Of a stretch of 64,000 bases of DNA, positions 1 through 10,715 are shown piece by piece (within the stretch, counting starts at the first letter, position 1; the number at the start of each line of letters is the position of its first letter). The stretch spans positions 40,706,158 through 40,770,157 of the forward strand of contig OX459096.1 in the NCBI GenBank assembly GCA_949775045.1, in the 5' to 3' direction. The notes under the pieces were generated by a model. That model saw nothing but the letters and a program-made list of their open reading frames with translations, was not told the origin of the DNA and made no database searches. Origin of the DNA: Metridium senile. Lineage: Eukaryota; Cnidaria; Anthozoa; Actiniaria; Metridiidae. The position numbers and the translations under genes are program-made.

Positions 1-1066
1 ACATCCTTAGACATCCTAGTACATCCTTAGACATCCTAGTGCATCCTTAGCCATCCTTAGCCATCCTAGTACATCCTTAGCCATCCTAGTACATCCTTAG
101 ACATCCTTAGACATCCTAGTACATCCTTAGCCATCCTTGCACATCCTTAGCCATCCTAGTACATCCTTAGACATCCTTAGACATCCTAGTACATCCTTAG
201 CCATCCTTGTACATTCCTAGTGCGTCCTTAGCTATCCTAGTGCGTCCTTAGACATCCTAGTGCGTCCTTAGCCATCCTTGTACATCCTTAGCCATCCTTG
301 CACATCCTTAGCCATCCTAGTACATCCTTAGACATCCTAGTACATCTTTAGCCATCCTAGTACATCCTTAGCCATCCTTAGACATCCTAGTACATCCTTA
401 GACATCCTAGTACATCCTTAGACATCCTAGTGCATCCTTAGCCATCCTTAGCCATCCTAGTACATCCTTAGACATCCTAGTACATCCTTAGCCATCCTTA
501 GCCATCCTAGTACATCCTTAGCCATCCTTGCACATCCTTAGCCATCCTAGTACATCCTTAGCCATCCTTGTACATCCTTAGCCATCCTAGTACATCCTTA
601 GACATCCTAGTACATCCTTAGCCATCCTAGTACATCCTTAGCCATCCTTGTACATCCTTAGACATCCTAGTACATCCTTAGACATCCTAGTACATCCTTG
701 TGCATCCTTAGCTATCCTAGTGCGTCCTTAGACATCCTAGTACATCCTTAGCCATCCTTGTACATCCTTAGCCATCCTTGTGCGTCCTTAGCCATCCTAG
801 GGCGTCCTTAACCATCCTAGTACGTCCTTAGCCATCCTACTTTATCCTTAGCCATCCTAGTACATCCTTAGCCATCCTAGTACATCCTTGTGTATCCTTA
901 GCTATCCTAGTGCATCCTTAGACATCCTTGTACATCCTTAGACATCCTAGTACATCCTTAGACATCCTAGTACATCCTTAGCCATCCTAGTACATCCTTG
1001 TGTATCCTTAGCTATCCTAGTGCATCCTTAGGCATCCTAGTACATCCTTAGCCATCCTTGTACATA
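1..1066. repeat. Decamer minisatellite array (CATCC orientation)
   Basis: Tandem 10-bp units alternate mainly between ACATCCTTAG/GCCATCCTTA-like and CATCCTAGTA-like versions, giving a 20-bp dimer look. Variants include CGTCC, TGCAC and TTTATCC. The array runs off the left edge of the window and ends sharply near 1066, where unique sequence starts. It is the reverse complement of the array at 4209-7941. No open frame of interest runs through it. Confidence 0.97.
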
Positions 1067-1773
1067 CTGTTCACCAGACACTAATTAGAATGTTTGATTA
1101 GGTCCATTTTAAAGAATTAACAAAAAACACCATTGTTGTGATTAATTTGAAATCGCTCTAATCCAACATCCTAATTATAGTCAGGTTAAAAGCGTGTGAA
1201 TTTGAAGTTAAACACCTATATAGTCATTTTTCTGAAGCTCATCGAAAATACAAAATATTTTATGTATATCAATTACAAATTTTGAAAATCTTCCATAGGT
1301 ATAGGTGGCACAAAGGACTACTGCCACATACATTCAATAATATATTTACACAAGCAAAAAATACATGATATGCAACCAAAGGAAATTTATATAAACCTAG
1401 AGTTAGAACAAATATTGGCAAACAATCACTCTCTTAGGCCCCATTCGCACTAGACCAAATTTTGTTTGTTTTACCAAAAAAATCTGTCATCGACGAGGTA
1501 GGAACAGTGCGAATGATATTTTTGTGTTGGGACAAAATTTGTCGCTGCCAACCAAACTTCCAATACGCCGCTGTCCTGCTCTAAAGGCCACCAAACTTTG
1601 TAAAATTGTCAATTTTGACATGTTTGGTAATTATCACTTCAACGTGTGTTTTCAAAGACAACATTTATTAAGAAAAATAACTTCTAATTATATAACTTAC
1701 TTCACAAAAACTATATATATTTAATATTATTTTAGTAACAGGTTCCCATTTAAATCTGTACTTTCACATTTAA
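1067..1773. other. Intergenic, no gene seen
   Basis: AT-rich unique sequence. A weak inverted repeat (ATTCGCACT near 1444 against AGTGCGAAT near 1506) suggests a worn miniature transposon end. A direct duplication of about 18 bp (CATTTAAATCTGTACTT) lies at about 1747-1783, just upstream of the CXC remnant. I see no coding exon here. Confidence 0.5.
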
Positions 1774-2153
1774 ATCTGTACTTATGCAAAAGGCCGCAGA
1801 TGTCCGTGTGTTAGCCTGGGTCTCCCCTGTGGAACCACCTGCAGGTGCAAGGGATGTAATAACTCAGAAAACACCAACAGCATGCAAGCATCATTATCTT
1901 GCAGATGTGGAGAAAGTGGACTTTCGGTTGGCATTTCCTAATGACTACAGAAAACCGAAAGTCGAAATGCCCCTGTCTAAAGAACAAGCAACCATGTGGG
2001 AAAAACTGCCATTGTAAGAACTGTCAAAATGGTTTTGGAGAAAACACCAAAAGCGGCATTGACACATCACCAAGGCCACCTGCAAATAAAAGGAGGAGAT
2101 CAAATCCGTCGCCCTACAAAAAGTCTCGGAATGTTTTTCACAGTGGCTTGTGA
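1774..2153 (+). pseudogene. Frameshifted CXC (tesmin/TSO1-like) cysteine-rich gene remnant
   Basis: Two cysteine motifs lie in different forward frames. The first (about 1798-1860) reads RRCPCVSLGLPCGTTCRCKG followed by CNN. The second (about 1962-2030) reads KCPCLKNKQPCGKNCHCKNC followed by QN. Both show the CxC...C...CxC..C spacing of CXC/CRC zinc-binding DNA-binding motifs, which normally occur as a pair in one frame. The first frame stops at 1939-1941; the second runs to a stop after 2153 with a basic, proline-rich tail (PPANKRRRSNPSPYKK). A TCTTGCAG acceptor-like site near 1902 could mean a very short intron, but no good donor exists, so a frameshifted remnant is more likely. The family is known from animal LIN54/tesmin proteins and from many uncharacterised, often repeated, invertebrate genes. 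It lies between two inverted satellite arrays. Confidence 0.5.
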
Positions 2154-2859
2154 CTAAGAAAAAAAATAAAAGCAAATAGCTATACGCACACCTAATTAAC
2201 ATGTTATTTCACACATTCTCATTTGCATTTTAAATTAAGTGAGTGATACGAATATGCTCTATTGTCATCAGCTCCTAATATTATATTTTTTTACACAAAG
2301 TTGTGGAATAGTAATGTTAACTTTGTTCAGCAAGTTTTTAATGCTAATATAAAAGTTATATGAAACTGAACAATTAATAAAAAAATGTTCTTGTGTCTCG
2401 ATACAGGATTTACAAAAGGAACTGTTAGGTGACAATATATTTTTAAATTTGTAAAGTTCTTAAATAACGTACTGTTACTTGTTATTTGGAGTTCATAATG
2501 TTCGTGTTCATTCTTTCTTTATAATAAAAGCAATTAAATATATGTTGTGTGTGTAATTTGAAATAATTTACTTACTTCCCAGCAAAAAAATAGGGGGAAA
2601 GCAATCAAAACCATAGATAACATTATGACAAGAAATGGGATCGATGGGGTATCTCCACTGTACCATGACCACTACACTATGCTTTACCTCAAACTGTGTA
2701 TACAATCTAAAGAACATAACACGCTTAATATATATAAAACATACTTTAAAACCACATAGTGCATTAAAACAGATAGCTAAAGACCATAGCAGGCTATGGA
2801 ATTTTTGTAAAAAAAGTGTTATGTGCAAATTAAACATTGACTAGTTGTGTGTAAATAAA
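2154..2859. other. Intergenic, no gene seen
   Basis: AT-rich sequence with several AATAAA words (for example near 2165 and 2377-2382) that could serve or have served the CXC remnant. No supported coding exon, RNA gene or clear repeat boundary was recognised. Confidence 0.4.
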
Positions 2860-4200
2860 GAAGAAAATGAAGGAGGGTGATATACAGATGTGTGTGATGT
2901 GTGATGATGAAGAAGATGATAAAAATAATATTGGTGATAATGGAAACTGATCATGACAGTGAATTAAAGAGGGGGTGAAAAATATAATGGTAGAACATAA
3001 ATAGGTTAAAAAATAGAATGTGATGAATTAAATGTTATGGTGACTAATAACAATGAATGGACGTACAGTGAATGAAACTGGAGTGGAGTATAAATGATGA
3101 GGTTTGAAGATAACAATATGCATGATGTTGAGAGCAGATCGAGGAATGAAATGAAATGATAATATTGGAGAAGTGGATGACTGATAATGAATGGATGTAC
3201 AATGAATGGATGTACAGTGAATGAAACAATCAGGGTGGAGTATAGATGATGAAGTTTGAAGAGTGTTTGTTGAGTGCAGAGGAATGAAATAAAATAATAA
3301 TATTGGACAAGTGGATGATGCGGGTTAAAGTGATGATGATGAGAAGTACTAAGGATGCTAGTGAATGGAAATGAGAAATATGATGAATAAGAAAGGATGA
3401 TAAATAAAATCCATAAATTTGATAATGGAAGTGGATAATGTGGAAATGGATAATACAAAATAGTATAACAAAGACAGTGCTAGAGGAGTGTATGGGTAAT
3501 TAATATAACATGCATGATGATGTTGGAGATGATAATAATGGTATGTGTAATGCTAATGGATAATGTTATGATGATGATAATATGTATAACTAAAATAATT
3601 GTAATGATAGTAATGATATGAAGGTAGAACAGAGATATAAGGGAATGTAACTTAATATAATGAATATGATGATAATATGGGTATTGTGGAGAATAATATG
3701 GATATCATGAGAATAATAATAGAGTTATGGTTGATATGATGGTGTGCGGTATTGATGATAAAATATGGTAAATAAATTGCATATGATTTGATAGTGATAC
3801 TGAATAGTGTGTATATAATGGAAATGATAGAGTGCTGGCTAATATGATGGTGTGCGGTATTGATGATAAAAATATGGTATATAAATTGCATATGATTTGA
3901 TAATGATACTGAATAGTGTGGATGTAATGGAAATAATAGAGTGATGGGTGATATGATGGTGTGCAGTTTTAATGATAAAAATATGATATGAATTATTGAT
4001 GCTAATAATATGGGTAATATGTAAAATGACGAAGGTAGTAATAAAAATGAAAATAAATGAATAGTGATATAAAATAGGGTGGGATGAAGGAGATAAAAAT
4101 ATGATGGAGCAATGGAGGTGGTATAATGATGGAAATGATGATGGTAATAATAATAGGGGTTAATACCAATGGTTATGAAAATAGCGTGGATAAAAGTAGG
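2860..4200. repeat. Degenerate GATGATAATGG-type low-complexity tract
   Basis: Purine-biased, T-rich sequence built from shuffled GATGAT, AATGG, GATAAT and GAATGGATGTAC words. It includes a clearer direct repeat of about 108 bp whose GATGGTGTGC landmark appears near 3738, 3846 and 3955 (third copy more diverged). Open frames in the reverse direction are low-complexity products of the lack of stop words on that strand, not genes. Confidence 0.8.
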
Positions 4201-4208
4201 AATTACGT

Positions 4209-7200
4209 GAACGCACTAAGGATGCACTAGGATGGCTTAGGATGCACTAGGATGGTCCAGGATGCACTAGGATAGCTAAGGATGTACTAGGATGTCTAAG
4301 GATGTCTAAGGATGCACTAGGATGTCTAAGGATGTATTAGGATGGCTAAGGATGTACTAGGATGTCTAAGGATGTACTAGGATGGCTAAGGATGGCTAAG
4401 GATGCACTAGGATGTCTAAGGATGTATTAGGATGTCTAAGGATGTACTAGGATGTCGAAGGATGTACTAGGATGGCTAAGGATATAGTAGGATGGCTAAG
4501 GACGTACTAGGATGGTTAAGGACGCACAAGGATAGCTAAGGACGCACAAGGATGGCTTAGGATGTACAAGGATGGCTAAGGATGTACAAGGATGGCTAAG
4601 GATGTACTAGGATGTCTAAGGACGCACTAGGATAGCTAAGGATGTACTAGGATGTCTAAGAATGTACTAGGATGGCTAAGGATGTACTAGGATGGTTAAG
4701 GATATACTAGGATAGCTAAGGATGCACTAGGATGGTCTAGGATGGACTACGATGTCTAAGGATGTACTAGGATGGTCTAAGGATGCACTAGGATGGCTAA
4801 GGACGTACTAGGATGGCTAAGGATGTACTAGGATGGCTAAGGATGCACTAGGATGGCTAAGGATGTACCAGGATGGCTAAGGATGTACTAGGATGGCTAA
4901 GGATAAAGTAGGATGGCTAAGGACGTACTAGGATGGTTAAGGACGCACTAGGATAGCTAAGGATGCACAAGGATGGCTAAGGATGTACTAGGATGTCTAA
5001 GGACGCACTAGGATAGCTAAGGATGTACTAGGATGTCTAAGGATGTACTAGGATGGCTAAGGATGGCTAAGGATGTACTAGGATGTCTAAGGATGTACTA
5101 GGATGGCTAAGGATGGCTAAGGATGTATTAGGATGGTTAAGGAAGCACTAGGATAGCTAAGGACGCACTAGGATGTCTAAGGACGCACTAGGATGGCTAA
5201 GGACGCACTAGGATGTACAAGGACGCACTAGGATAGCTAAGGATACACAAGGACGTACTAGGATGGTTAAGGACGCACTAGGATGGCTAAGGACGCACAA
5301 GGATGGCTAAGGATGTACAAGGATGGCTAAGGATGTACTAGGATGTCTAAGGTTGTACAAGGATGTACAAGGATGTGCAAGGATGGCTAAGGATGTACTA
5401 GGATGGCTAAGGATGGCTAAGGATGTACTAGGATGTCTAAGGATGTACTAGGATGGCTAAGGATGGCTAAGGATGCACTAGGATGTCTAAGGATGTACTA
5501 GGATGTCTAAGGATGTACTAGGATGTCTAAGGATGTACAAGGATGGCTAAGGATGTACTAGGATGGCTAAGGATGTACTAGTATGTCTAAGGATGTACTA
5601 GGATGGCTAAGGATGTACAAGGATGGCTAAGGATGTACTAGGATGGCTAAGGATGTGCAACGATGGCTAAGGATGTACAAGGATGGCTAAGGACGCACTA
5701 GGATGTCTAAGGACGCACTAGGATAGCTAAGGACCTACTAGGATGTACAAGGATGGCTAAGGATGTACTAGGATGTCTAAGGATGTACAAGGATGTACAA
5801 GGATGTGCAAGGATGGCTAAGGATGTACTAGGATGTCTAAGGATGTCTAAGGATGTACTAGGATGGCTAAGGATGTGCAAGGATGGCTAAGGATGTACTA
5901 GGATGGCTAAGGATGTACTAGGATGTCTAAGGACGCACTAGGATAGCTAAGGATGTACTAGGATGTCTAAGGATGTACTAGGATGGCTAAGGATGGCTAA
6001 GGATGTACTAGGATGTCTAAGGATGTACTAGGATGGCTAAGGATGGCTAAGGATGTATTAGGATGGTTAAGGAAGCACTAGGATAGCTAAGGACGCACTA
6101 GGATGTCTAAGGACGCACTAGGATGGCTAAGGACGCACTAGGATGTACAAGGACGCACTAGGATAGCTAAGGATACACAAGGACGTACTAGGATGGTTAA
6201 GGACGCACTAGGATGGCTAAGGACGCACAAGGATGGCTAAGGATGTACAAGGATGGCTAAGGATGTACTAGGATGTCTAAGGTTGTACAAGGATGTACAA
6301 GGATGTGCAAGGATGGCTAAGGATGTACTAGGATGGCTAAGGATGGCTAAGGATGTACTAGGATGTCTAAGGATGTACTAGGATGGCTAAGGATGGCTAA
6401 GGATGCACTAGGATGTCTAAGGATGTACTAGGATGTCTAAGGATGTACTAGGATGTCTAAGGATGTACAAGGATGGCTAAGGATGTACTAGGATGGCTAA
6501 GGATGTACTAGTATGTCTAAGGATGTACTAGGATGGCTAAGGATGTACAAGGATGGCTAAGGATGTACTAGGATGGCTAAGGATGTGCAACGATGGCTAA
6601 GGATGTACAAGGATGGCTAAGGACGCACTAGGATGTCTAAGGACGCACTAGGATAGCTAAGGACCTACTAGGATGTACAAGGATGGCTAAGGATGTACTA
6701 GGATGTCTAAGGATGTACAAGGATGTACAAGGATGTGCAAGGATGGCTAAGGATGTACTAGGATGTCTAAGGATGTCTAAGGATGTACTAGGATGGCTAA
6801 GGATGTGCAAGGATGGCTAAGGATGTACTAGGATGGCTAAGGATGTACTAGGATGTCTAAGGACGCACTAGGATAGCTAAGGATGTACTAGGATGTCTAA
6901 GGATGTACTAGGATGGCTAAGGATGGCTAAGGATGTACTAGGATGTCTAAGGATGTACTAGGATGGCTAAGGATGGCTAAGGATGTATTAGGATGGTTAA
7001 GGAAGCACTAGGATAGCTAAGGACGCACTAGGATGTCTAAGGACGCACTAGGATGGCTAAGGACGCACTAGGATGTACAAGGACGCACTAGGATAGCTAA
7101 GGATACACAAGGACGTACTAGGATGGTTAAGGACGCACTAGGATGGCTAAGGACGCACAAGGATGGCTAAGGATGTACAAGGATGGCTAAGGATGTACTA

Positions 7201-7941
7201 GGATGTCTAAGGTTGTACAAGGATGTACAAGGATGTGCAAGGATGGCTAAGGATGTACTAGGATGGCTAAGGATGGCTAAGGATGTACTAGGATGTCTAA
7301 GGATGTACTAGGATGGCTAAGGATGGCTAAGGATGCACTAGGATGTCTAAGGATGTACTAGGATGTCTAAGGATGTACTAGGATGTCTAAGGATGTACAA
7401 GGATGGCTAAGGATGTACTAGGATGGCTAAGGATGTACTAGTATGTCTAAGGATGTACTAGGATGGCTAAGGATGTACAAGGATGGCTAAGGATGTACTA
7501 GGATGGCTAAGGATGTGCAACGATGGCTAAGGATGTACAAGGATGGCTAAGGACGCACTAGGATGTCTAAGGACGCACTAGGATAGCTAAGGACCTACTA
7601 GGATGTACAAGGATGGCTAAGGATGTACTAGGATGTCTAAGGATGTACAAGGATGTACAAGGATGTGCAAGGATGGCTAAGGATGTACTAGGATGTCTAA
7701 GGATGTCTAAGGATGTACTAGGATGGCTAAGGATGTGCAAGGATGGCTAAGGATGTACTAGGATGGCTAAGGATGTACTAGGATGGCTAAAGATGTACTA
7801 GGATGGCTAAGGATGTACTAGTATGGCTAAGGATGTACTAGGATGGTTAAGGACGCACTAGGATAGCTAAGGACGCACTAGGATAGCTAAGGATGCAAAA
7901 AGATGGCTAAGGACGGACTAGGATGCACAAGGACGTACTAG
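4209..7941. repeat. Decamer minisatellite array (GGATG orientation)
   Basis: About 3.7 kb of tandem 10-bp units, mostly GGATGTACTA, GGATGGCTAA, GGATGTCTAA, GGACGCACTA and GGATAGCTAA. This is the reverse complement of the array at 1-1066, so the two arrays face each other across 3.1 kb. One single-base phase slip is seen near 4770; the rest stays in a strict 10-bp register. Confidence 0.97.
4971..7780. repeat. Three 930-bp higher-order repeats inside the decamer array
   Basis: The same order of decamer variants recurs every 930 bp (93 decamers). Landmark variants repeat exactly: GGATGTATTA at 5121, 6051 and 6981; GGTTGTACAA at 5351, 6281 and 7211; GTATGTCTAA at 5581, 6511 and 7441; CGATGGCTAA at 5661, 6591 and 7521; GGACCTACTA at 5731, 6661 and 7591. 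Register is lost before 4971 and after about 7780. The copies look identical wherever I compared them, which means recent amplification or an assembly artefact. Confidence 0.95.
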
Positions 7942-9365
7942 CACGTATAACATGCTAACATACACTATATAAAAAGAATAATATTAGTGCCACTTCATGG
8001 AGGTCTTACATGAAGTAGTAACCATTTTGTTACAAAAAATATTAGTACGGCTTCTACACAAGACTAGTGCCAGGGCTACCTCGACTTTAAAGCACAGACA
8101 ACCCACAAAAAAATTATTAACTTACAAATAGAAAAATACGAATGAAATTATCAATGCTCCGTCATTTAAAAGAAAAAATTTACAGAACAAAGAGGAATAT
8201 ATATATGAACATATATATATATATATTGTACAATTCAAAACTCTTTCCAGGACTACTCGATTGTCTTGGCACAGGCAACCCGTGATAATGATGAAAATTA
8301 GTGAACTATGATAGCAGATAAAAATCATTAGAAATGATAATGAAGTTTGATGACGGAGAAGCCAACAGCACCACAAAAACCTAAAGGACGTCAGTGCATG
8401 GTTAAAGTACGTCAGTATTGTCTGAACTGATACTTTCAAACGCAAAACAAGCCGTATTGACGCAATTCAACCCTGATATTCCTAGCTTCAAGTACAAATT
8501 TCTTTTCCTACAAAAAAAAACAGCCTGGAGAGTTGGCATTGATTATTGTAACTGGCGGCTAAATGTCGCCTAGGCCGGTAGTTTGGGCACTTGTTCAAGC
8601 TTACTTTTTAGAAAACCTTTTAAAATTGGATAATGCATGCTACATTTAACTTCAAATTGAGGAAATTACATGCTTTTCTTCGCTTTATTTCGGGTTAAGA
8701 ACAAAGAAATTCTATTAAGAATTCTCGACGGAAGTATTTTTCAATGACTAGCTGAAAATAAACCGAAAACTGAAATATTGCGACCGCGCCGGTGAAGTTG
8801 TTTTTCTTACATTGATATGTGGAAGCGCAAAGCTGGGTTATATTTCTAAGTGGACTCTTATAGTATAAGTGCTGGCCTTGAAGGCATTTCGTGAGAAGGC
8901 CTTTTTTGGTAATATTACGATCCTACGCAAAACGGTTCAACAAAAGCCTGCCAATATTATACTGACCTATATGGGTTTGCCCTCTTTGCTGTGAGAATGC
9001 CACATCTGAGAATTTGTTTTTAAACTGGCTAAATTTATTCCCACATATTATCCGCTCATATTCTTCTATTGTGGGTTCATTAACGCCGATAGCTAAACAG
9101 CTACCACCGGTTGTTCTCATTTGCTTTCTTCGCTCTCTTCTATAGCACCTCATTAAGATTGGATCTTATATACATTTGAATAACTCTATGCATTTAAACA
9201 ATTCTGAATGGTGAATGAGCAATTCAATTGTGCCTTGCAGCTCTTTTTTAAGTTTATTACCAGCCGTCACGTATAACAAACTAGAGTTTACCATAAATTG
9301 GGAAAAAAACCGTCAAAACGAAGCTCATTTTTACCAAATGGATAAAAGAAAGACATATGTATCAG
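7942..9365. other. Intergenic upstream of the PKA regulatory subunit gene
   Basis: AT-rich, with a short TA microsatellite near 8195-8226. No supported exon. A reverse-strand frame at 8923-9153 is discussed among the rejected items. The stretch nearest 9383 should hold the promoter or 5' UTR of the kinase regulatory gene, but no clear TATA box or initiator could be assigned. Confidence 0.4.
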
Positions 9366-9385
9366 CATAGTTAATATTAACTATG
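9366..9385. promoter_or_regulatory. Perfect 20-bp palindrome containing the PKA-R start codon
   Basis: CATAGTTAATATTAACTATG reads the same on both strands, and its last three bases are the ATG of the kinase regulatory gene. No known factor site is claimed. A hairpin in mRNA is possible but would be weak because it is AT-rich. Confidence 0.35.
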
Positions 9386-10555
9386 GTATCAGTAGAATTG
9401 ACAAACATCTTGACGGAGTTTATCGTTGAAGTACTTCATAAAACACCAGATGATATCGTGGACTTTGCCGCAAGTTATTTCAATTTGCTTAAAGAGAAGA
9501 AAAACAAAGCAATAAATGGAGCGAAAATGGTCAAAAATGATGGAATTGACAGCAACGACGCCGTCAATCTTCCTGGAAGTAGCCGTGGCGCAACATCTGG
9601 TGAATCTTCGGGCCAACCAAGTAAACGGGTAAATCAAGTAAAAAGCCAACGTCTTATTCAACGAAGAAACTCAATTGCAGGAGAACCTTTTGATTCTTGG
9701 GATACTGCATTAAACCGCGAAGAAATACATTATCTTAAATCAGAAAAAGTCAGAAATAGACTCAAGAAAATAGTCAAAGAAGTCTTCATTTTTAAGTCTT
9801 GTAGTGCTGGCCAGCTTGAAAAATTGATTAACGCAATGTACGAACGAAAAGTCTACGCAGGAGAGACCATCATTAAGCAGGGTGACCAAGGAGAAAACTT
9901 CTACGTTGTTGATCAAGGACAGTTTGATGTCGTCTTTGAAGTCGATGATTGTAAACAAATCCTAAATCAAATCGACAGTCCGGGCAGCTTTGGAGAGCTT
10001 GCCCTTATGTATAACTGTCCTCGCTCTGCATCTGTAGTAGCCAAAGAAGACGGTGATGTATGGGTGCTGGACCGTTTTACATTCAGACGTATTCTAGTTA
10101 CAACGACAGAGAGAAATCGAAGTCATTACGAGCATCTCTTAGAAAACATGCCTATACTGTCGTTACTTAATGCCTATGAACGCGCGGTGCTTGCCGATGC
10201 ATTGGAAAGTCAGGTCTTTGAGGACGCGCAATGTATCATTCAAGAAGGCGATGCTCCAGAATGTTTGTACTTTATTGAAGATGGTCGTGTGTCCATATCA
10301 GTCCAGGATGGTCAACATAAAGGAAGGAAAATCATTGCTTATGTAGAAAAAGGCGAATATTTCGGTGAACTAGCGCTGGTGTACAAAACAGAACGCATTG
10401 CGTCAGTGTATGCAGAGGGACAAGTTACATGCGCTTGTCTTGATATCAATGCATTTGAGAGACTACTCGGCCCGTGCAAGGACTTAATGAAAAGAAATGC
10501 TGAAAAGTACGAAAACCAAAGAAAATTGCTTGGAGTTAGAGAATTGAATCATTAA
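9383..10555 (+). CDS. PRKAR2: cAMP-dependent protein kinase regulatory subunit, type II-like, intronless
   Basis: A 390-aa protein in a single exon that binds and inhibits the PKA catalytic subunit until cAMP is bound. Residues about 8-40 form the docking/dimerisation helix pair (DIVDFAASYFNLLKEK); 41-90 is a variable linker. The inhibitor site RRNSI (94-98) has a phosphorylatable Ser97, as in type II subunits, rather than the Ala/Gly of type I. Two cyclic-nucleotide-binding domains follow: cassette A FGELALMYNCPRSASV (203-218, cAMP-contact Arg214) and cassette B FGELALVYKTERIASVYA (327-344, Arg338). In cassette B the usual Pro before the Arg is Glu. Length fits the family. The start is the first Met of the open frame and keeps a complete dimerisation domain. 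Absence of introns, in contrast to the 14-22 coding exons of its neighbours, suggests a retrocopy that kept its frame. The RI versus RII call rests on Ser97. Confidence 0.93.
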   Translation: MVSVELTNILTEFIVEVLHKTPDDIVDFAASYFNLLKEKKNKAINGAKMVKNDGIDSNDAVNLPGSSRGATSGESSGQPSKRVNQVKSQRLIQRRNSIAGEPFDSWDTALNREEIHYLKSEKVRNRLKKIVKEVFIFKSCSAGQLEKLINAMYERKVYAGETIIKQGDQGENFYVVDQGQFDVVFEVDDCKQILNQIDSPGSFGELALMYNCPRSASVVAKEDGDVWVLDRFTFRRILVTTTERNRSHYEHLLENMPILSLLNAYERAVLADALESQVFEDAQCIIQEGDAPECLYFIEDGRVSISVQDGQHKGRKIIAYVEKGEYFGELALVYKTERIASVYAEGQVTCACLDINAFERLLGPCKDLMKRNAEKYENQRKLLGVRELNH

Positions 10556-10620
10556 AATTCACGCTAATTTTCGCTTGAGATGGCTGAATTTTTCTCCGTC
10601 AATTCAAGACCTCTTGGCCA

Positions 10621-10715
10621 TGGTTATGCAAGGACTTAATAAAATGAAATGCTGAAAAGTACCGCAAAATAGAAAGTAGTTGTAAAAATATTGATGAATT
10701 GAATTTATTTTTAGT
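10621..10715 (+). pseudogene. Decayed duplicate of the 3' end of the PKA-R gene
   Basis: The segment around 10628-10710 repeats, about 148 bp downstream, the last coding part of the kinase gene. The shared words GCAAGGACTTAAT and GAAATGCTGAAAAGTAC occur in the same order, followed by a looser match up to GAATTGAAT. Small substitutions and indels have destroyed the frame. It is a local tandem duplication of the C-terminal end, not a second gene. Confidence 0.75.

Noticed and set aside
3006..3891. Long reverse-strand frames rich in His, Ser, Phe and Tyr
   Set aside because: They run through a degenerate GAT/AATGG tract in which stop codons are rare on that strand; low-complexity product, no domain, no start or splice context.
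4209..7941. Telomere or centromere repeat
   Set aside because: The decamer is not a known telomere repeat, and a 3.7-kb array near genes gives no evidence of centromere function.
8923..9153. 76-codon minus-strand frame beginning MRCYRRERRKQMRTTGG
   Set aside because: The RRKxxxTTGG and EEYERIICGN words vaguely recall Myb/SANT-like proteins of Harbinger elements, but the match is short and weak and no transposase or terminal repeats are nearby.
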